From a virus: 41,685 nt of DNA. The stretch spans positions 1 to 41,685 of IMG/VR virus record IMGVR_UViG_3300013233_000122; one strand, given 5' to 3'. How positions within the stretch are numbered: position 1 is the first letter of the stretch; each line of letters starts with the position of its first letter. This document shows positions 1-6,673 of this stretch, piece by piece. The notes beneath the pieces are model-generated. The model did no database searches. It had not been told where the DNA came from and saw only the letters and a program-made list of their open reading frames with translations. Both the position numbers and the translations under genes were made by a program.

Positions 1-699
1 GAAAGTGTTGCAGTACGTGATAAAGCAACATCTCTTGAAATGGCGATTGAGGCTTTTAAACAGTATGTGTCATCATTGGCTCAAAAGCTTCCACAGTCTG
101 CCTTTGAGATGGCTACATATATGCGGGTAGAACCTTCTGATGCAGAAATCTCTGTAGATGTTGAAGTATCTGTAGATAAAGGTGATGACCCTTTACCAGC
201 AGTTAGTGATGCTGATAAAGAAGTATCTGTTGAAAAGTCTGAAGAGGCTGTGCAAACGATTGCACAAGATTCTGAAGTTAAAAAATCAGAAGAGCCTGTA
301 GAAAAAGTTTCAATGAAAAAACATCAAGGAACTCTTGAAGGCTTGGAAGATGAAGCCCCAGAAGTAGTTGCTGTTGAGAAGGCTGAAGAGTCTCCTGAAA
401 AAGTTACTGAAGAAATTTCAGTAGAGAAGTCTGTAGAAGAGCTTGATAGTACTGCATTAGCCTTACAAAAGATGGCTGAAGCTGTAGAATCATTAGTATC
501 TAAGGTTGATTCATTAGATAAGAACCAACAAACTTTGCAAGACCAAGTAACAAAGGCTGAATCATTAACAGAATCCGTAATGAAATCAGTTCAAGATACT
601 GTTATTGTAGGGTCTGATGATTCAGACGAAGTAGTAAAGAAGGCTGAACAACCTAGTGATTTATACGCTGGAACAGCTTTAGATATTTTAGATATATAA
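1..699 (+). CDS. C-terminal part of prohead protease/scaffold-like protein (5' end outside window)
   Basis: The frame is open from base 1, so the first ATG at 40 is probably internal and the real start lies upstream. At least 232 residues are visible. The middle is very acidic and repetitive, with recurring VEKSEE-like units, followed by a coiled-coil stretch (about residues 150-200 of the visible part) and a short tail ending LYAGTALDILDI. A protease domain followed by an acidic coiled-coil region just upstream of the capsid gene is the usual arrangement of XkdF-like prohead proteases that also act as scaffold. No catalytic residues are visible because the N-terminus is missing, so the protease part is inferred from position and tail resemblance only. 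A separate scaffold protein is the alternative. Confidence 0.55.
   Translation, partial: ESVAVRDKATSLEMAIEAFKQYVSSLAQKLPQSAFEMATYMRVEPSDAEISVDVEVSVDKGDDPLPAVSDADKEVSVEKSEEAVQTIAQDSEVKKSEEPVEKVSMKKHQGTLEGLEDEAPEVVAVEKAEESPEKVTEEISVEKSVEELDSTALALQKMAEAVESLVSKVDSLDKNQQTLQDQVTKAESLTESVMKSVQDTVIVGSDDSDEVVKKAEQPSDLYAGTALDILDI
249..266. repeat. Near-palindromic 18-bp element (one mismatch to the operator-like repeat)
   Basis: The sequence differs by one base from TGTGCAAACGTTTGCACA, which is perfect at 6016-6033 and 33196-33213. Here it lies inside the first gene and encodes VQTIAQ. It could be a weak copy of the same binding site or chance. Confidence 0.4.
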
Positions 700-713
700 T
701 TAGGAGAGTATAA

Positions 714-1700
714 ATGAATAACTCACAACTATTACAAAAAGCTGATTTGGCTGTTTCAGATTTGACAGCAAACGGTGGTTTACTAAACCCAGAGCAGTCT
801 AATGCGTTCATCCGTAAATTGATTGTTCAACCAACATTGTTGAATGCTACACGTACTGTAGTAATGAACAGTCCTCAAAAAGAAATCAACAAGATTGGTT
901 TCGGTAAACGTATTTTGCGTGCAGGCGGTGCAGGTGTTGCATTGACTAACCCAGCTATCCAAGGTGCTTTTGACCCAGTTGCTGAAGCAGCAGCTCGTGC
1001 AGCTCCAACTACTGAGAAGATTCAACTTAACACTAAAGAAGTGTTGGCTGAAATCCGTCTACCTTATGATGTTATCGAAGACAATATCGAACGTGGTACT
1101 GTTGGTGTTCAAGGCGATAGCGGAGCTACTGGTACTCAAGGTGGTATTAAAGACCTAATCATGGAAATGATTGCAGAACGTGCAGCATTGGATTTAGAAG
1201 AATTGGCACTTTTGGGTGACACTACTTCTGCTGACCCTTTCCTAGCATTGACTAATGGCTTCTTAGCATTGTCTAACCAGAACGTAGTAGATGCTGGTGC
1301 AGTTGCAATCCACAAAGGTATTTTCAAAGCTGGTGTTAAAACTATGCCTGACCAATACCTACGTAACCGTTCAGCTTTGCGTAACTACGTTTCTATTGAT
1401 AACGAGACAGAATTTCGTGATTCACTAGCTAACCGCGAAACATCTTTGGGTGATGCTAACTTGCAAGGCAATAACCGTTTGTATGCTTTCGGTACTGGTA
1501 TTGAGCCAGTTGCTTTGATGCCTGCTTCTCAAGGTTTGTTGTGCGACCCACAAAACTTGATTTTCGGTATTCAACGTAAAGTTTCTATCGAAGTCGCAAA
1601 AGATATTGCACGCCGCGAATATCAAGTAGTACTTAGTGCTCGTGTTGACTTCCAAGTAGAAGAAGTTGCAGCTGTAGTAAAATACTCTAACATTGGCTAA
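714..1700 (+). CDS. Major capsid protein
   Basis: A 328-residue protein with a strong ribosome binding site (AGGAG, 9 bases before ATG). It follows the protease/scaffold-like gene and precedes small capsid-associated and connector genes, as expected for the HK97-fold major capsid protein. Supporting features are an N-terminal helical segment, a Gly-rich insertion near residues 133-143 (GDSGATGTQGG), an acidic helix MEMIAERAALDLEELALLGD typical of the capsid spine-helix area, and a C-terminal beta strand DFQVEEVAAVVKYSNIG. Codon choice is restricted (Arg mostly CGT, few AGG/AGA/CTA), unlike most neighbours, which fits very high expression. A strong terminator follows directly. Confidence 0.85.
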   Translation: MNNSQLLQKADLAVSDLTANGGLLNPEQSNAFIRKLIVQPTLLNATRTVVMNSPQKEINKIGFGKRILRAGGAGVALTNPAIQGAFDPVAEAAARAAPTTEKIQLNTKEVLAEIRLPYDVIEDNIERGTVGVQGDSGATGTQGGIKDLIMEMIAERAALDLEELALLGDTTSADPFLALTNGFLALSNQNVVDAGAVAIHKGIFKAGVKTMPDQYLRNRSALRNYVSIDNETEFRDSLANRETSLGDANLQGNNRLYAFGTGIEPVALMPASQGLLCDPQNLIFGIQRKVSIEVAKDIARREYQVVLSARVDFQVEEVAAVVKYSNIG

Positions 1701-1725
1701 GTCCTTGTAACTACAGAGTTTAATT

Positions 1726-1757
1726 AAGCCCCTTCATTAACTTGAGGGGGCTTTTTT
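1726..1757 (+). terminator. Rho-independent terminator after the capsid gene
   Basis: AAGCCCCTTCA pairs with TTGAGGGGGCTT around a short loop and runs straight into six T residues. The stem is about 11 bp, mostly GC. It ends, or strongly attenuates, the head transcript. Confidence 0.85.
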
Positions 1758-1768
1758 AATACCAACTA

Positions 1769-1796
1769 TTGACAGCATACCGTGGACTTCTAATGT
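1769..1796 (+). promoter_or_regulatory. Sigma70-type promoter behind the capsid terminator
   Basis: TTGACA at 1769-1774 and TAATGT at 1791-1796 with a 16-bp spacer. It begins 12 bases after the terminator T-run and would restart transcription into the endonuclease and the connector genes. Transcription would begin near 1803, only a few bases before the ATG at 1806. Confidence 0.6.
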
Positions 1797-1805
1797 TCAC
1801 TTTAT

Positions 1806-1862
1806 ATGGCATACACTACTGAAACTATTATAGACCTTTTCAAGAAAACTCATGGAGTTTAG
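1806..1862 (+). pseudogene. Detached N-terminal fragment of the homing endonuclease
   Basis: An 18-codon frame starting at ATG 1806 reads TETIIDLFKKTHG and stops at 1862. In DUF723-like zinc-ribbon modules of phage homing endonucleases, a helix of this type ending in HG is followed by YDYS, then about 25 residues, then a C..HG.F.Q.P..H.SG.GCP.C ribbon. The ribbon resumes here in another frame right after this HG (at 1852). The arrangement looks like a deletion of about 25 codons plus a frame change between the two HG positions. The deletion itself is inferred, not seen. Confidence 0.5.
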
Positions 1863-2757
1863 GCAAATACCTGCTGAGCATAAGTCTGGAACAGGTTGCC
1901 CTAGATGTGCGAAGGTGGGAGCCTCTGACCAAGATGTGGAGCTGCGGGGCTACGTTGAATCTTTAGGGTTTTCAGTGCAGGCAAATACCAGAGCCATTAT
2001 CCCCCCTAAAGAGATTGATATTTATATCCCTGAGAAACATATTGGCATTGAGTTTGATGGGGTGTGGTGTCCCAGCTCTAGGTATAAAGATAAACATTAC
2101 CACATGGATAAGTGGCGGGCAGCTAAAGCTAAAGGTGTTCGCCTAATCTTTATACGGGATTCAGATTGGAAGAGCAGTAGACCTATTGTTGAGAGTATTG
2201 TAGCCCATGCTTTAGGAAAAACCTCCACTAAATTTTTCGCTAGAAAGGGTATTATTAGAGAATTGTCTCACCAAACTTGGAAGGATTTCGCTGATGCTAA
2301 CCATCTACAGGGTGCATGTAAGACTTCAAAAAGGTACGGTTTATTTATAGGCGGTACGCTTACTTGTGCTATGGGTGTTCTTGAGAGAAGTAATTGTAAT
2401 GAGATGGTCAGGTTCGTTGTTAGATTGGGAACTCATACTATTGGGGGGCTTTCAAAGCTCCTAAAAAACTATAATAAACCTTTGATAACTTACTGCGAGA
2501 ATCGCCTATTTTCTGGGGAGGGGTACATATCCGCAGGCTTCACTAAAAAGGATTGCAGCCCACCAGACCTGTCGTATACAAAGAACTCTGGGGTAGCCAA
2601 CCGTAGGGGTTTCCAAAAAAAGTCATTAGCTAAAAAGTATCCAGAAGCCTTTAAGAAGGAGGGTGCTGAGAAGGAGATTTTTAGAAGGGTTGGGTGGTTA
2701 CAGTTAGGGTATTGTGGGACTACCAAGTATACATGGACTCCTTGCAACAATTTGTAG
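1852..2757 (+). CDS. Vsr-like (EDxHD-type) homing endonuclease, N-terminally shortened
   Basis: 301 residues. Residues 1-19 are the end of a zinc ribbon (H10, GCPRC at 15-19). Residues 28-110 are a Vsr/PD-(D/E)xK-like nuclease core: EIDIYIP with D56, IGIEFDGVW with E67, KHYHMDKW with H82/H84, then the VRLIFIRDSDW strand. The remainder probably contacts DNA. Free-standing nucleases of this class cut phage DNA and spread by homing. The gene interrupts the capsid-to-connector interval and uses more AGG/AGA codons than the capsid gene. In the same frame a stop at 1831 blocks any earlier start. The first zinc ligands of the ribbon are missing, so activity may be impaired. No strong ribosome binding site precedes ATG 1852. 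Confidence 0.75.
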   Translation: MEFRQIPAEHKSGTGCPRCAKVGASDQDVELRGYVESLGFSVQANTRAIIPPKEIDIYIPEKHIGIEFDGVWCPSSRYKDKHYHMDKWRAAKAKGVRLIFIRDSDWKSSRPIVESIVAHALGKTSTKFFARKGIIRELSHQTWKDFADANHLQGACKTSKRYGLFIGGTLTCAMGVLERSNCNEMVRFVVRLGTHTIGGLSKLLKNYNKPLITYCENRLFSGEGYISAGFTKKDCSPPDLSYTKNSGVANRRGFQKKSLAKKYPEAFKKEGAEKEIFRRVGWLQLGYCGTTKYTWTPCNNL

Positions 2758-2812
2758 GTGGACTTACTGTTGCCTTCACATATATGCGAATCTTTTTGCA
2801 AGGAGAATTAAA

Positions 2813-3097
2813 ATGGTAATGAAAGTCGTAACCCCACATACTGACCGTGGTAATGCTATCAATGAATTACAAGGTCTAACTACTGCTGTAGCCGCTGGTG
2901 CAGGTGCTGTAACTAATATCGCTGTAGCTGGTATTAAATTGACAGATACTTTGCAGAGTGTTGTTATGTTCACCGCAGGCGTACCGTCTGTAGTAACTGA
3001 CGCTAGTATTACATCTGCTGGTAACATCCAATGTGCTGCTACTGTGACTACAGGTAATACTCTAGTTATTAACTACTACGTTAAACCTGCTATTTAA
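2813..3097 (+). CDS. Small capsid-associated protein, possibly decoration or head fibre
   Basis: 94 residues, Ala/Thr/Val-rich and probably all beta. ATG 2813 is chosen because AGGAG at 2801-2805 is correctly spaced; the frame extends upstream into the endonuclease without a ribosome site. Two similar halves can be seen (VTNIAVAGIKLTDTLQSVV and ITSAGNIQ...TGNTLVINYY). Before the endonuclease inserted, it would have been the gene right after the capsid gene, a common place for decoration proteins. Codon usage is of the highly expressed type. The family is not recognised, so the role rests on position. Confidence 0.55.
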   Translation: MVMKVVTPHTDRGNAINELQGLTTAVAAGAGAVTNIAVAGIKLTDTLQSVVMFTAGVPSVVTDASITSAGNIQCAATVTTGNTLVINYYVKPAI

Positions 3098-3106
3098 TAA
3101 TTATAT

Positions 3107-3126
3107 GAGGGCTTTAATTAGCCCTC
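3107..3126 (+). terminator. Intergenic hairpin without a T-run
   Basis: GAGGGCT pairs with AGCCCTC around TTAATT. No poly-T follows, so it may protect or attenuate the mRNA rather than terminate it. Confidence 0.45.
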
Positions 3127-3143
3127 CCACATAGGAGAGATTT

Positions 3144-3395
3144 ATGAAAGTCGTAGTATTATCAGGCGTTGCACGCCTAAGTAAGGATGATGTTCTTTAT
3201 ATTTTGGGTGAAGAATGTTCGGTATCAGATATTGTTGCTGAAGAATTATTAGAATTTAAGCTTAATGGTTCTAAAGTATTCTCACTCAAGGATAAACCTG
3301 ATGCTGTGGAAGAAAAAGAGCCAGAAGTAAAAAAAGAAGTAGTAAAAAAAGAAGCACCTAAGAATTTAGGTCGTGGACGTAAAGCTAAAGTTTAA
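3144..3395 (+). CDS. Small protein with a charged tail, unknown function
   Basis: 83 residues. Residues 1-55 look like a small folded domain (MKVVVLSGVARLSKDDVLYILGE), and the rest is a Lys/Glu tail ending NLGRGRKAKV. Good ribosome site AGGAGAG. It sits between the capsid-associated gene and the connector gene. It resembles in style the 51-residue protein at 4991-5146 and the 69-residue one at 27971-28180, which also end in basic tails. No family is recognised. Confidence 0.65.
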   Translation: MKVVVLSGVARLSKDDVLYILGEECSVSDIVAEELLEFKLNGSKVFSLKDKPDAVEEKEPEVKKEVVKKEAPKNLGRGRKAKV

Positions 3396-3407
3396 TAGGG
3401 GTTTGAA

Positions 3408-4043
3408 ATGGCAGCAAAGTTATTGGATACCGCCCAGCTTCTAGTAAGGACTGGGCAACGAGATATTACAGAGATTGTAGATGTCTTGGATGCCATGTCT
3501 TATGCTGCCACCTTATATCTTGAAGGGGAGTTGCACACCGCCTTTGACCTAACTGTAGGTCTTGAGGACATCTTTGATGTCACTAATGATGGTGGGTATT
3601 CTCCCCAAAAGGTTTTAGCTTTATCTAATGGGTTTGTAGACCTGAATACCGTAGTTGTTCATGCAGCCCCAGACCTATTATCCCTAAGAGATAATCCAGC
3701 CCTAATAGATACTAGAGATTATATCTTAAAGGCAGATGGTCAGGTATTATTATACCCACAAATATATGGGGCAACCCAAGCTAGGGGTAACCAACCTTTA
3801 GCATTTTATAGAGTTACGTATACCGCAGGGTTTGCCCAAACTACAGGTCTTTATGACCAAACGGTAGTTCCTGACTGGTTAAAAGAGTTGGTAACTCAAT
3901 ATGTTATTTACCGTATGAATACTCAAGCACCTTTTAGAAAAACTCAGAAGACTGAAGTTAAGGCAGGAGAACCTGTACTACTGAAGGCTATGCTAAATAA
4001 TCATAGTAGGATGTTCCCCCATGCTATTAAGCCTATATTCTAA
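3408..4043 (+). CDS. Head-tail connector (head completion) protein
   Basis: 211 residues. The order capsid, small proteins, this gene, a tail-completion protein and the tail tube is that of gp6-like adaptor proteins joining portal to tail. The C-terminal half contains FYRVTYTAGFAQ and DWLKELVTQYVIYRMNTQAPF, resembling the helical connector fold (YTAGY, then a long helix ending in an exposed tail). It overlaps the next start by TAATG, so translation is probably coupled. Function is from position and weak motif similarity. Confidence 0.6.
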   Translation: MAAKLLDTAQLLVRTGQRDITEIVDVLDAMSYAATLYLEGELHTAFDLTVGLEDIFDVTNDGGYSPQKVLALSNGFVDLNTVVVHAAPDLLSLRDNPALIDTRDYILKADGQVLLYPQIYGATQARGNQPLAFYRVTYTAGFAQTTGLYDQTVVPDWLKELVTQYVIYRMNTQAPFRKTQKTEVKAGEPVLLKAMLNNHSRMFPHAIKPIF

Positions 4044-4513
4044 TGGCTAAAAATAATCTTAAACCTTTAAGCCCTGCTAGGATTAAGAAATTCTTACAGG
4101 CTAGAACTGCTAAGATTATAAATAGTACCTCTGTGCGAGAGATTGCTGGAGAGGCTGCGGATGTTTTACTAAAACGTATACAGACTAGGTTTAAAGAACA
4201 AACATCCCCAGATGGTACTAAATGGCAAGAGTCTAGGGCTTCCATAGCTCGTAGAAAAAAGGGTAGTGGTAAGAATACAACCCTGTATGACTCTGGAGAC
4301 CTGTACAGAAGTATTAAGACTAGAGTTACCCAACGTGGTGGTGTGAGTGTTGCAGCCTCTGCCCCATATGCTTCAGTGCATCAGCATGGTGGCGTGGTTA
4401 TTTATAAGGGTCATAACCTGTTAATACCTGCCAGACCTTTTATGAATGTTACAAAACAAGATAGTGCCGCCGTCTTGAACGTGTTACGCTCTAGGCTTAA
4501 TAGGAGATATTGA
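4043..4513 (+). CDS. Tail completion protein, phage virion morphogenesis (gpS/Mu gpG-like) family
   Basis: 156 residues. It carries the family pattern clearly: RFKEQTSPDGTKW (about residues 52-64), ARRKKGSG, LYDSGDLYRSIKTRV, APYASVHQHGG, and LLIPARPFMNV near the C-terminus. Members sit at the head-tail interface and are needed to finish tails or join them to heads. The start overlaps the previous stop (TAATG). Confidence 0.8.
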   Translation: MAKNNLKPLSPARIKKFLQARTAKIINSTSVREIAGEAADVLLKRIQTRFKEQTSPDGTKWQESRASIARRKKGSGKNTTLYDSGDLYRSIKTRVTQRGGVSVAASAPYASVHQHGGVVIYKGHNLLIPARPFMNVTKQDSAAVLNVLRSRLNRRY

Positions 4514-4515
4514 GA

Positions 4516-4953
4516 ATGGCTGTTACTGTTACACAAGTTATTGATGATGTTGTTGCTAAATTACAGGGGGTTCAATCCTTAAACCCTGATGCTATTTTCT
4601 ATGTTTATACTGATAAAGAGTTTTTGGATAAAATAGACCATTACCAATACCCTATGGTAGGTGTTTGGTATGAGGGTATGTTTCAAAGCCCTAATGATAA
4701 ATCTAGTTTTTCTATGTCAGCTGACCTTATAGTTAACATCTTTGTAGTTGGGGCACCCTCAGAGTTTTCAACGATTGTTGAGGATAAGAACTCTATAACC
4801 CAAGTATTGGATGATATTAGAACATCTATAAAGCTTTCAAAATCACCTACAGGGCATAACTGGAAGTTTTTGTCAGAGGCTCCATACCCTATAGATGCGG
4901 ATAACAACTTTGTGTATATACAAAGATGGCAGACCCCAATTATTTTAGTCTAG
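4516..4953 (+). CDS. Probable tail terminator protein
   Basis: 145 residues. ATG 4516 is preferred over TTG 4510 because AGGAG at 4502-4506 lies 9 bases from it. The mixed alpha/beta protein, placed between the tail completion gene and the tail tube, fits the tail terminator (gpU-like or Gp37-like), which caps the tube when it reaches full length. No signature motif is recognised. Confidence 0.5.
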   Translation: MAVTVTQVIDDVVAKLQGVQSLNPDAIFYVYTDKEFLDKIDHYQYPMVGVWYEGMFQSPNDKSSFSMSADLIVNIFVVGAPSEFSTIVEDKNSITQVLDDIRTSIKLSKSPTGHNWKFLSEAPYPIDADNNFVYIQRWQTPIILV

Positions 4954-4990
4954 TCTAGCCATAAAAATTAAGTGAGGTTAAGGTACGAAA

Positions 4991-5146
4991 ATGGATATTA
5001 AATTGCTTATAGATATAGAGTTAGATGGTACTAAATGTGCCAAAGGCAAAACTGTAACAGTTACTGATAGCGCAGGTCAGCGCATGATTGATGCGGGCAA
5101 TGCTGAAAAGTGTTCTCCTAAATCAGGAAGTAAAAGTAGAAAATAA
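4991..5146 (+). CDS. Small hypothetical protein, 51 residues
   Basis: ATG 4991 to TAA 5146, filling the gap between the terminator-like gene and the tail tube. The sequence begins MDIKLLIDIELDGTKCAKG and ends in a Ser/Lys tail (KSGSKSRK). Upstream GTGAGGTTAAGG supplies a weak ribosome site. The beta-strand-like start and the basic end resemble the small protein at 3144-3395. Unknown role; probably a minor structural or assembly protein. Confidence 0.6.
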   Translation: MDIKLLIDIELDGTKCAKGKTVTVTDSAGQRMIDAGNAEKCSPKSGSKSRK

Positions 5147-5167
5147 TAAATATATAGGAGAATAACT

Positions 5168-5935
5168 ATGCCAGCTCAAAATGGTGTTGTATCAAATTAT
5201 TACTCTGGTCAAGGTATCGTACTTATGGCTAGTCGGGATGCTTCAGGCAACCCTACAGGATTTACAAATGTTGGTAACTGCTCAGCATTAACCATCGCAT
5301 TGAATACTAATACTGTAGAACATCGTGAATCATCTACAGGTGCCCGTGGTATTGACTTGCGTTTAACTACACAGGTTTCAGCTACAGTTAATGTTACAAT
5401 GGAAAGTTTTAACACTGAAAACCTAAGTCTTGGTTTGTACGGTACATCTGCTGCTAATGCAGGTGCTACAGTTGTTGGTGAAACTTTGACTGCACCTTTA
5501 GTATTGGGTCAAACTATTGCATTGGCTAATATCGGTGTTAGTGCTTTGACTTTAACCGATAGCACTGGTGTTACTACTTACGCAGTAGGTACTGACTATG
5601 CTATAAACCCAGAATCAGGCTCTATTGTAGTCTTGGCTGGTGGTACTATTGTAGCAGGTCAAGCATTGCTGTGTGACTACACTTATGCTGCATATTCTCA
5701 GGTTGATGCGTTTACTGTATCTCAACCAGAGCGTTGGTTGCGTTTTGAAGGTCTTAATACTGCTGACGGCAACAAAGCTGTTACAGTTGATGTATTCCGT
5801 ATGGCTACTGACCCTCTTGCTGAATTGGCATTGATTGGTGATACCATTGGACAGGTTGCCTTAACAGGTAGTGCATTGTCTGATAGTACTAAAGTAACTG
5901 GTTCTAAGTTCTTCCGTCAACGTATCCTAGCTTAA
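5168..5935 (+). CDS. Major tail tube protein
   Basis: 255 residues, Thr/Val/Ala-rich and all beta. It follows the tail completion/terminator genes and precedes the tail chaperone and tape measure, the canonical tail tube position. The N-terminal part GQGIVLMASRDASGNPTGFTNVGNCSALTIALNTN is of the tube-protein type (a ligand-like strand, then a GNxxxLxI strand). Codons are of the restricted, highly expressed type, as in the capsid gene, matching a protein needed in hundreds of copies. Ribosome site AGGAGAA. No sheath gene follows, so the tail is non-contractile. Confidence 0.8.
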   Translation: MPAQNGVVSNYYSGQGIVLMASRDASGNPTGFTNVGNCSALTIALNTNTVEHRESSTGARGIDLRLTTQVSATVNVTMESFNTENLSLGLYGTSAANAGATVVGETLTAPLVLGQTIALANIGVSALTLTDSTGVTTYAVGTDYAINPESGSIVVLAGGTIVAGQALLCDYTYAAYSQVDAFTVSQPERWLRFEGLNTADGNKAVTVDVFRMATDPLAELALIGDTIGQVALTGSALSDSTKVTGSKFFRQRILA

Positions 5936-5954
5936 TAGGTATCTTGATTTAAAG

Positions 5955-5981
5955 AAGCCTCCCTTTTTGGGGGGCTTTTTT
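5955..5981 (+). terminator. Rho-independent terminator after the tail tube gene
   Basis: AAGCCTCCC pairs with GGGGGGCTT around TTTTT and is followed by a T-run. It is the second terminator placed right after an abundantly made structural gene. Confidence 0.85.
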
Positions 5982-5982
5982 G

Positions 5983-6010
5983 TTGCAATGTACTAAGGCA
6001 TACTTATGAT
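5983..6010 (+). promoter_or_regulatory. Sigma70-type promoter for the tail chaperone/tape measure block
   Basis: TTGCAA at 5983-5988 and TATGAT at 6005-6010, spacer 16 bp, starting two bases after the terminator T-run. Predicted start of transcription is near 6017, inside the palindrome at 6016-6033. Confidence 0.55.
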
Positions 6011-6015
6011 TGCCT

Positions 6016-6033
6016 TGTGCAAACGTTTGCACA
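6016..6033. promoter_or_regulatory. Perfect 18-bp palindrome, operator candidate at the transcription start
   Basis: TGTGCAAACGTTTGCACA. The core with central CG has the form of LacI/GalR-family operators (PurR consensus ACGCAAACGTTTGCGT). It would cover +1 of the promoter at 5983-6010, a position where a bound protein represses. A T-run follows at 6035-6041, so a hairpin-terminator role is a weaker alternative. Confidence 0.6.
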
Positions 6034-6053
6034 GATTTTTTTGAGAGGTTTCT

Positions 6054-6437
6054 ATGTCATTATCAGCCCTAACTATTGCCAGTAAGGATATTCCTGTAGG
6101 AGATGTGTCTATTAAGGTACATGCTTTAACCATAAAAGATTTATCTGCATTGGTTCAATCTCACGGGGAGGTTATTGGTAACCTTTTTCAGGGGGAGTTT
6201 GATATTATAACTCTTCTGCAAGAGGCACCAGAAGTAGCTGCAACTATTACTGCCCTAGCCACTAAAGAAGTTGGGGACAACCTTGAAGAGATAGCTCTAG
6301 CTATGCCTATGGGTGCTCAAATAATGGCACTAGAAGCCATTTGGGAAATGACGGTGACTGACCCAAAGGAACTAATGGCGGTGATAAAAAGATTACTGTC
6401 ATTGATGGAAGTGGACTCAGAAAAACCCCAGAAGTAA
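6054..6437 (+). CDS. Tail assembly chaperone, short form (gpG-like)
   Basis: 127 residues, mostly helical, just before the tape measure gene, where lambda gpG-type chaperones lie. The protein coats the tape measure protein during tail assembly and is absent from finished virions. The region DLSALVQSHGEVIGNLFQGEFDIITLLQEAPEVAATIIALATKE-like helix pattern is typical of this group (only the pattern is meant; see residues 30-75). The reading frame ends at 6437, but a second open frame continues in -1 to 6670 (see next entry). Confidence 0.75.
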   Translation: MSLSALTIASKDIPVGDVSIKVHALTIKDLSALVQSHGEVIGNLFQGEFDIITLLQEAPEVAATITALATKEVGDNLEEIALAMPMGAQIMALEAIWEMTVTDPKELMAVIKRLLSLMEVDSEKPQK

Positions 6438-6670
6438 AACCTCCCGTAAAAACCCCTCCTTTTGAGGAGTATTTATTCAGCTCTGTTGAGGAGTTGGTAG
6501 CAAGTGGACACTTATTATCGGAAGTGATGGAGTACACTGTGCCAATGGTTAATGCCTTTGTTGTAGCTTCTAGGGCACGAGCAAAAACAATACAGCTAAA
6601 TAATATGCTTCTTACACGGCTTGCACACCATGGCGACACCAAGGATATTGATAAAGCTTTGAAGGGGTAA
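6422..6670 (+). CDS. -1 frameshift extension of the tail assembly chaperone (gpT-like part)
   Basis: The -1 frame relative to 6054-6437 is open from 6362 to the TAA at 6668-6670. It reads on from a Pro/Lys linker into a helical domain (FEEYLFSSVEELVASGHLL, then SRARAKTIQLNNMLLTRLA). This frame has no good independent start codon or ribosome site near its beginning. Tail chaperones of long-tailed phages are classically made in a short form and a -1 fused form. Candidate slip points are A-AAA-CCC at 6422-6428 and the A-run at 6386-6390; neither is a textbook heptamer. The fused protein would be about 205 residues. The stop lies just before the tape measure ATG. Confidence 0.7.
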   Translation, partial: KTPEVKPPVKTPPFEEYLFSSVEELVASGHLLSEVMEYTVPMVNAFVVASRARAKTIQLNNMLLTRLAHHGDTKDIDKALKG

Positions 6671-6673
6671 TGT

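Noticed and set aside
6016-6041. Palindrome plus T-run read as a terminator
   Set aside because: The same palindrome at 33196 and 11589 has no T-run, and a real terminator already lies at 5955-5981; an operator is more likely.
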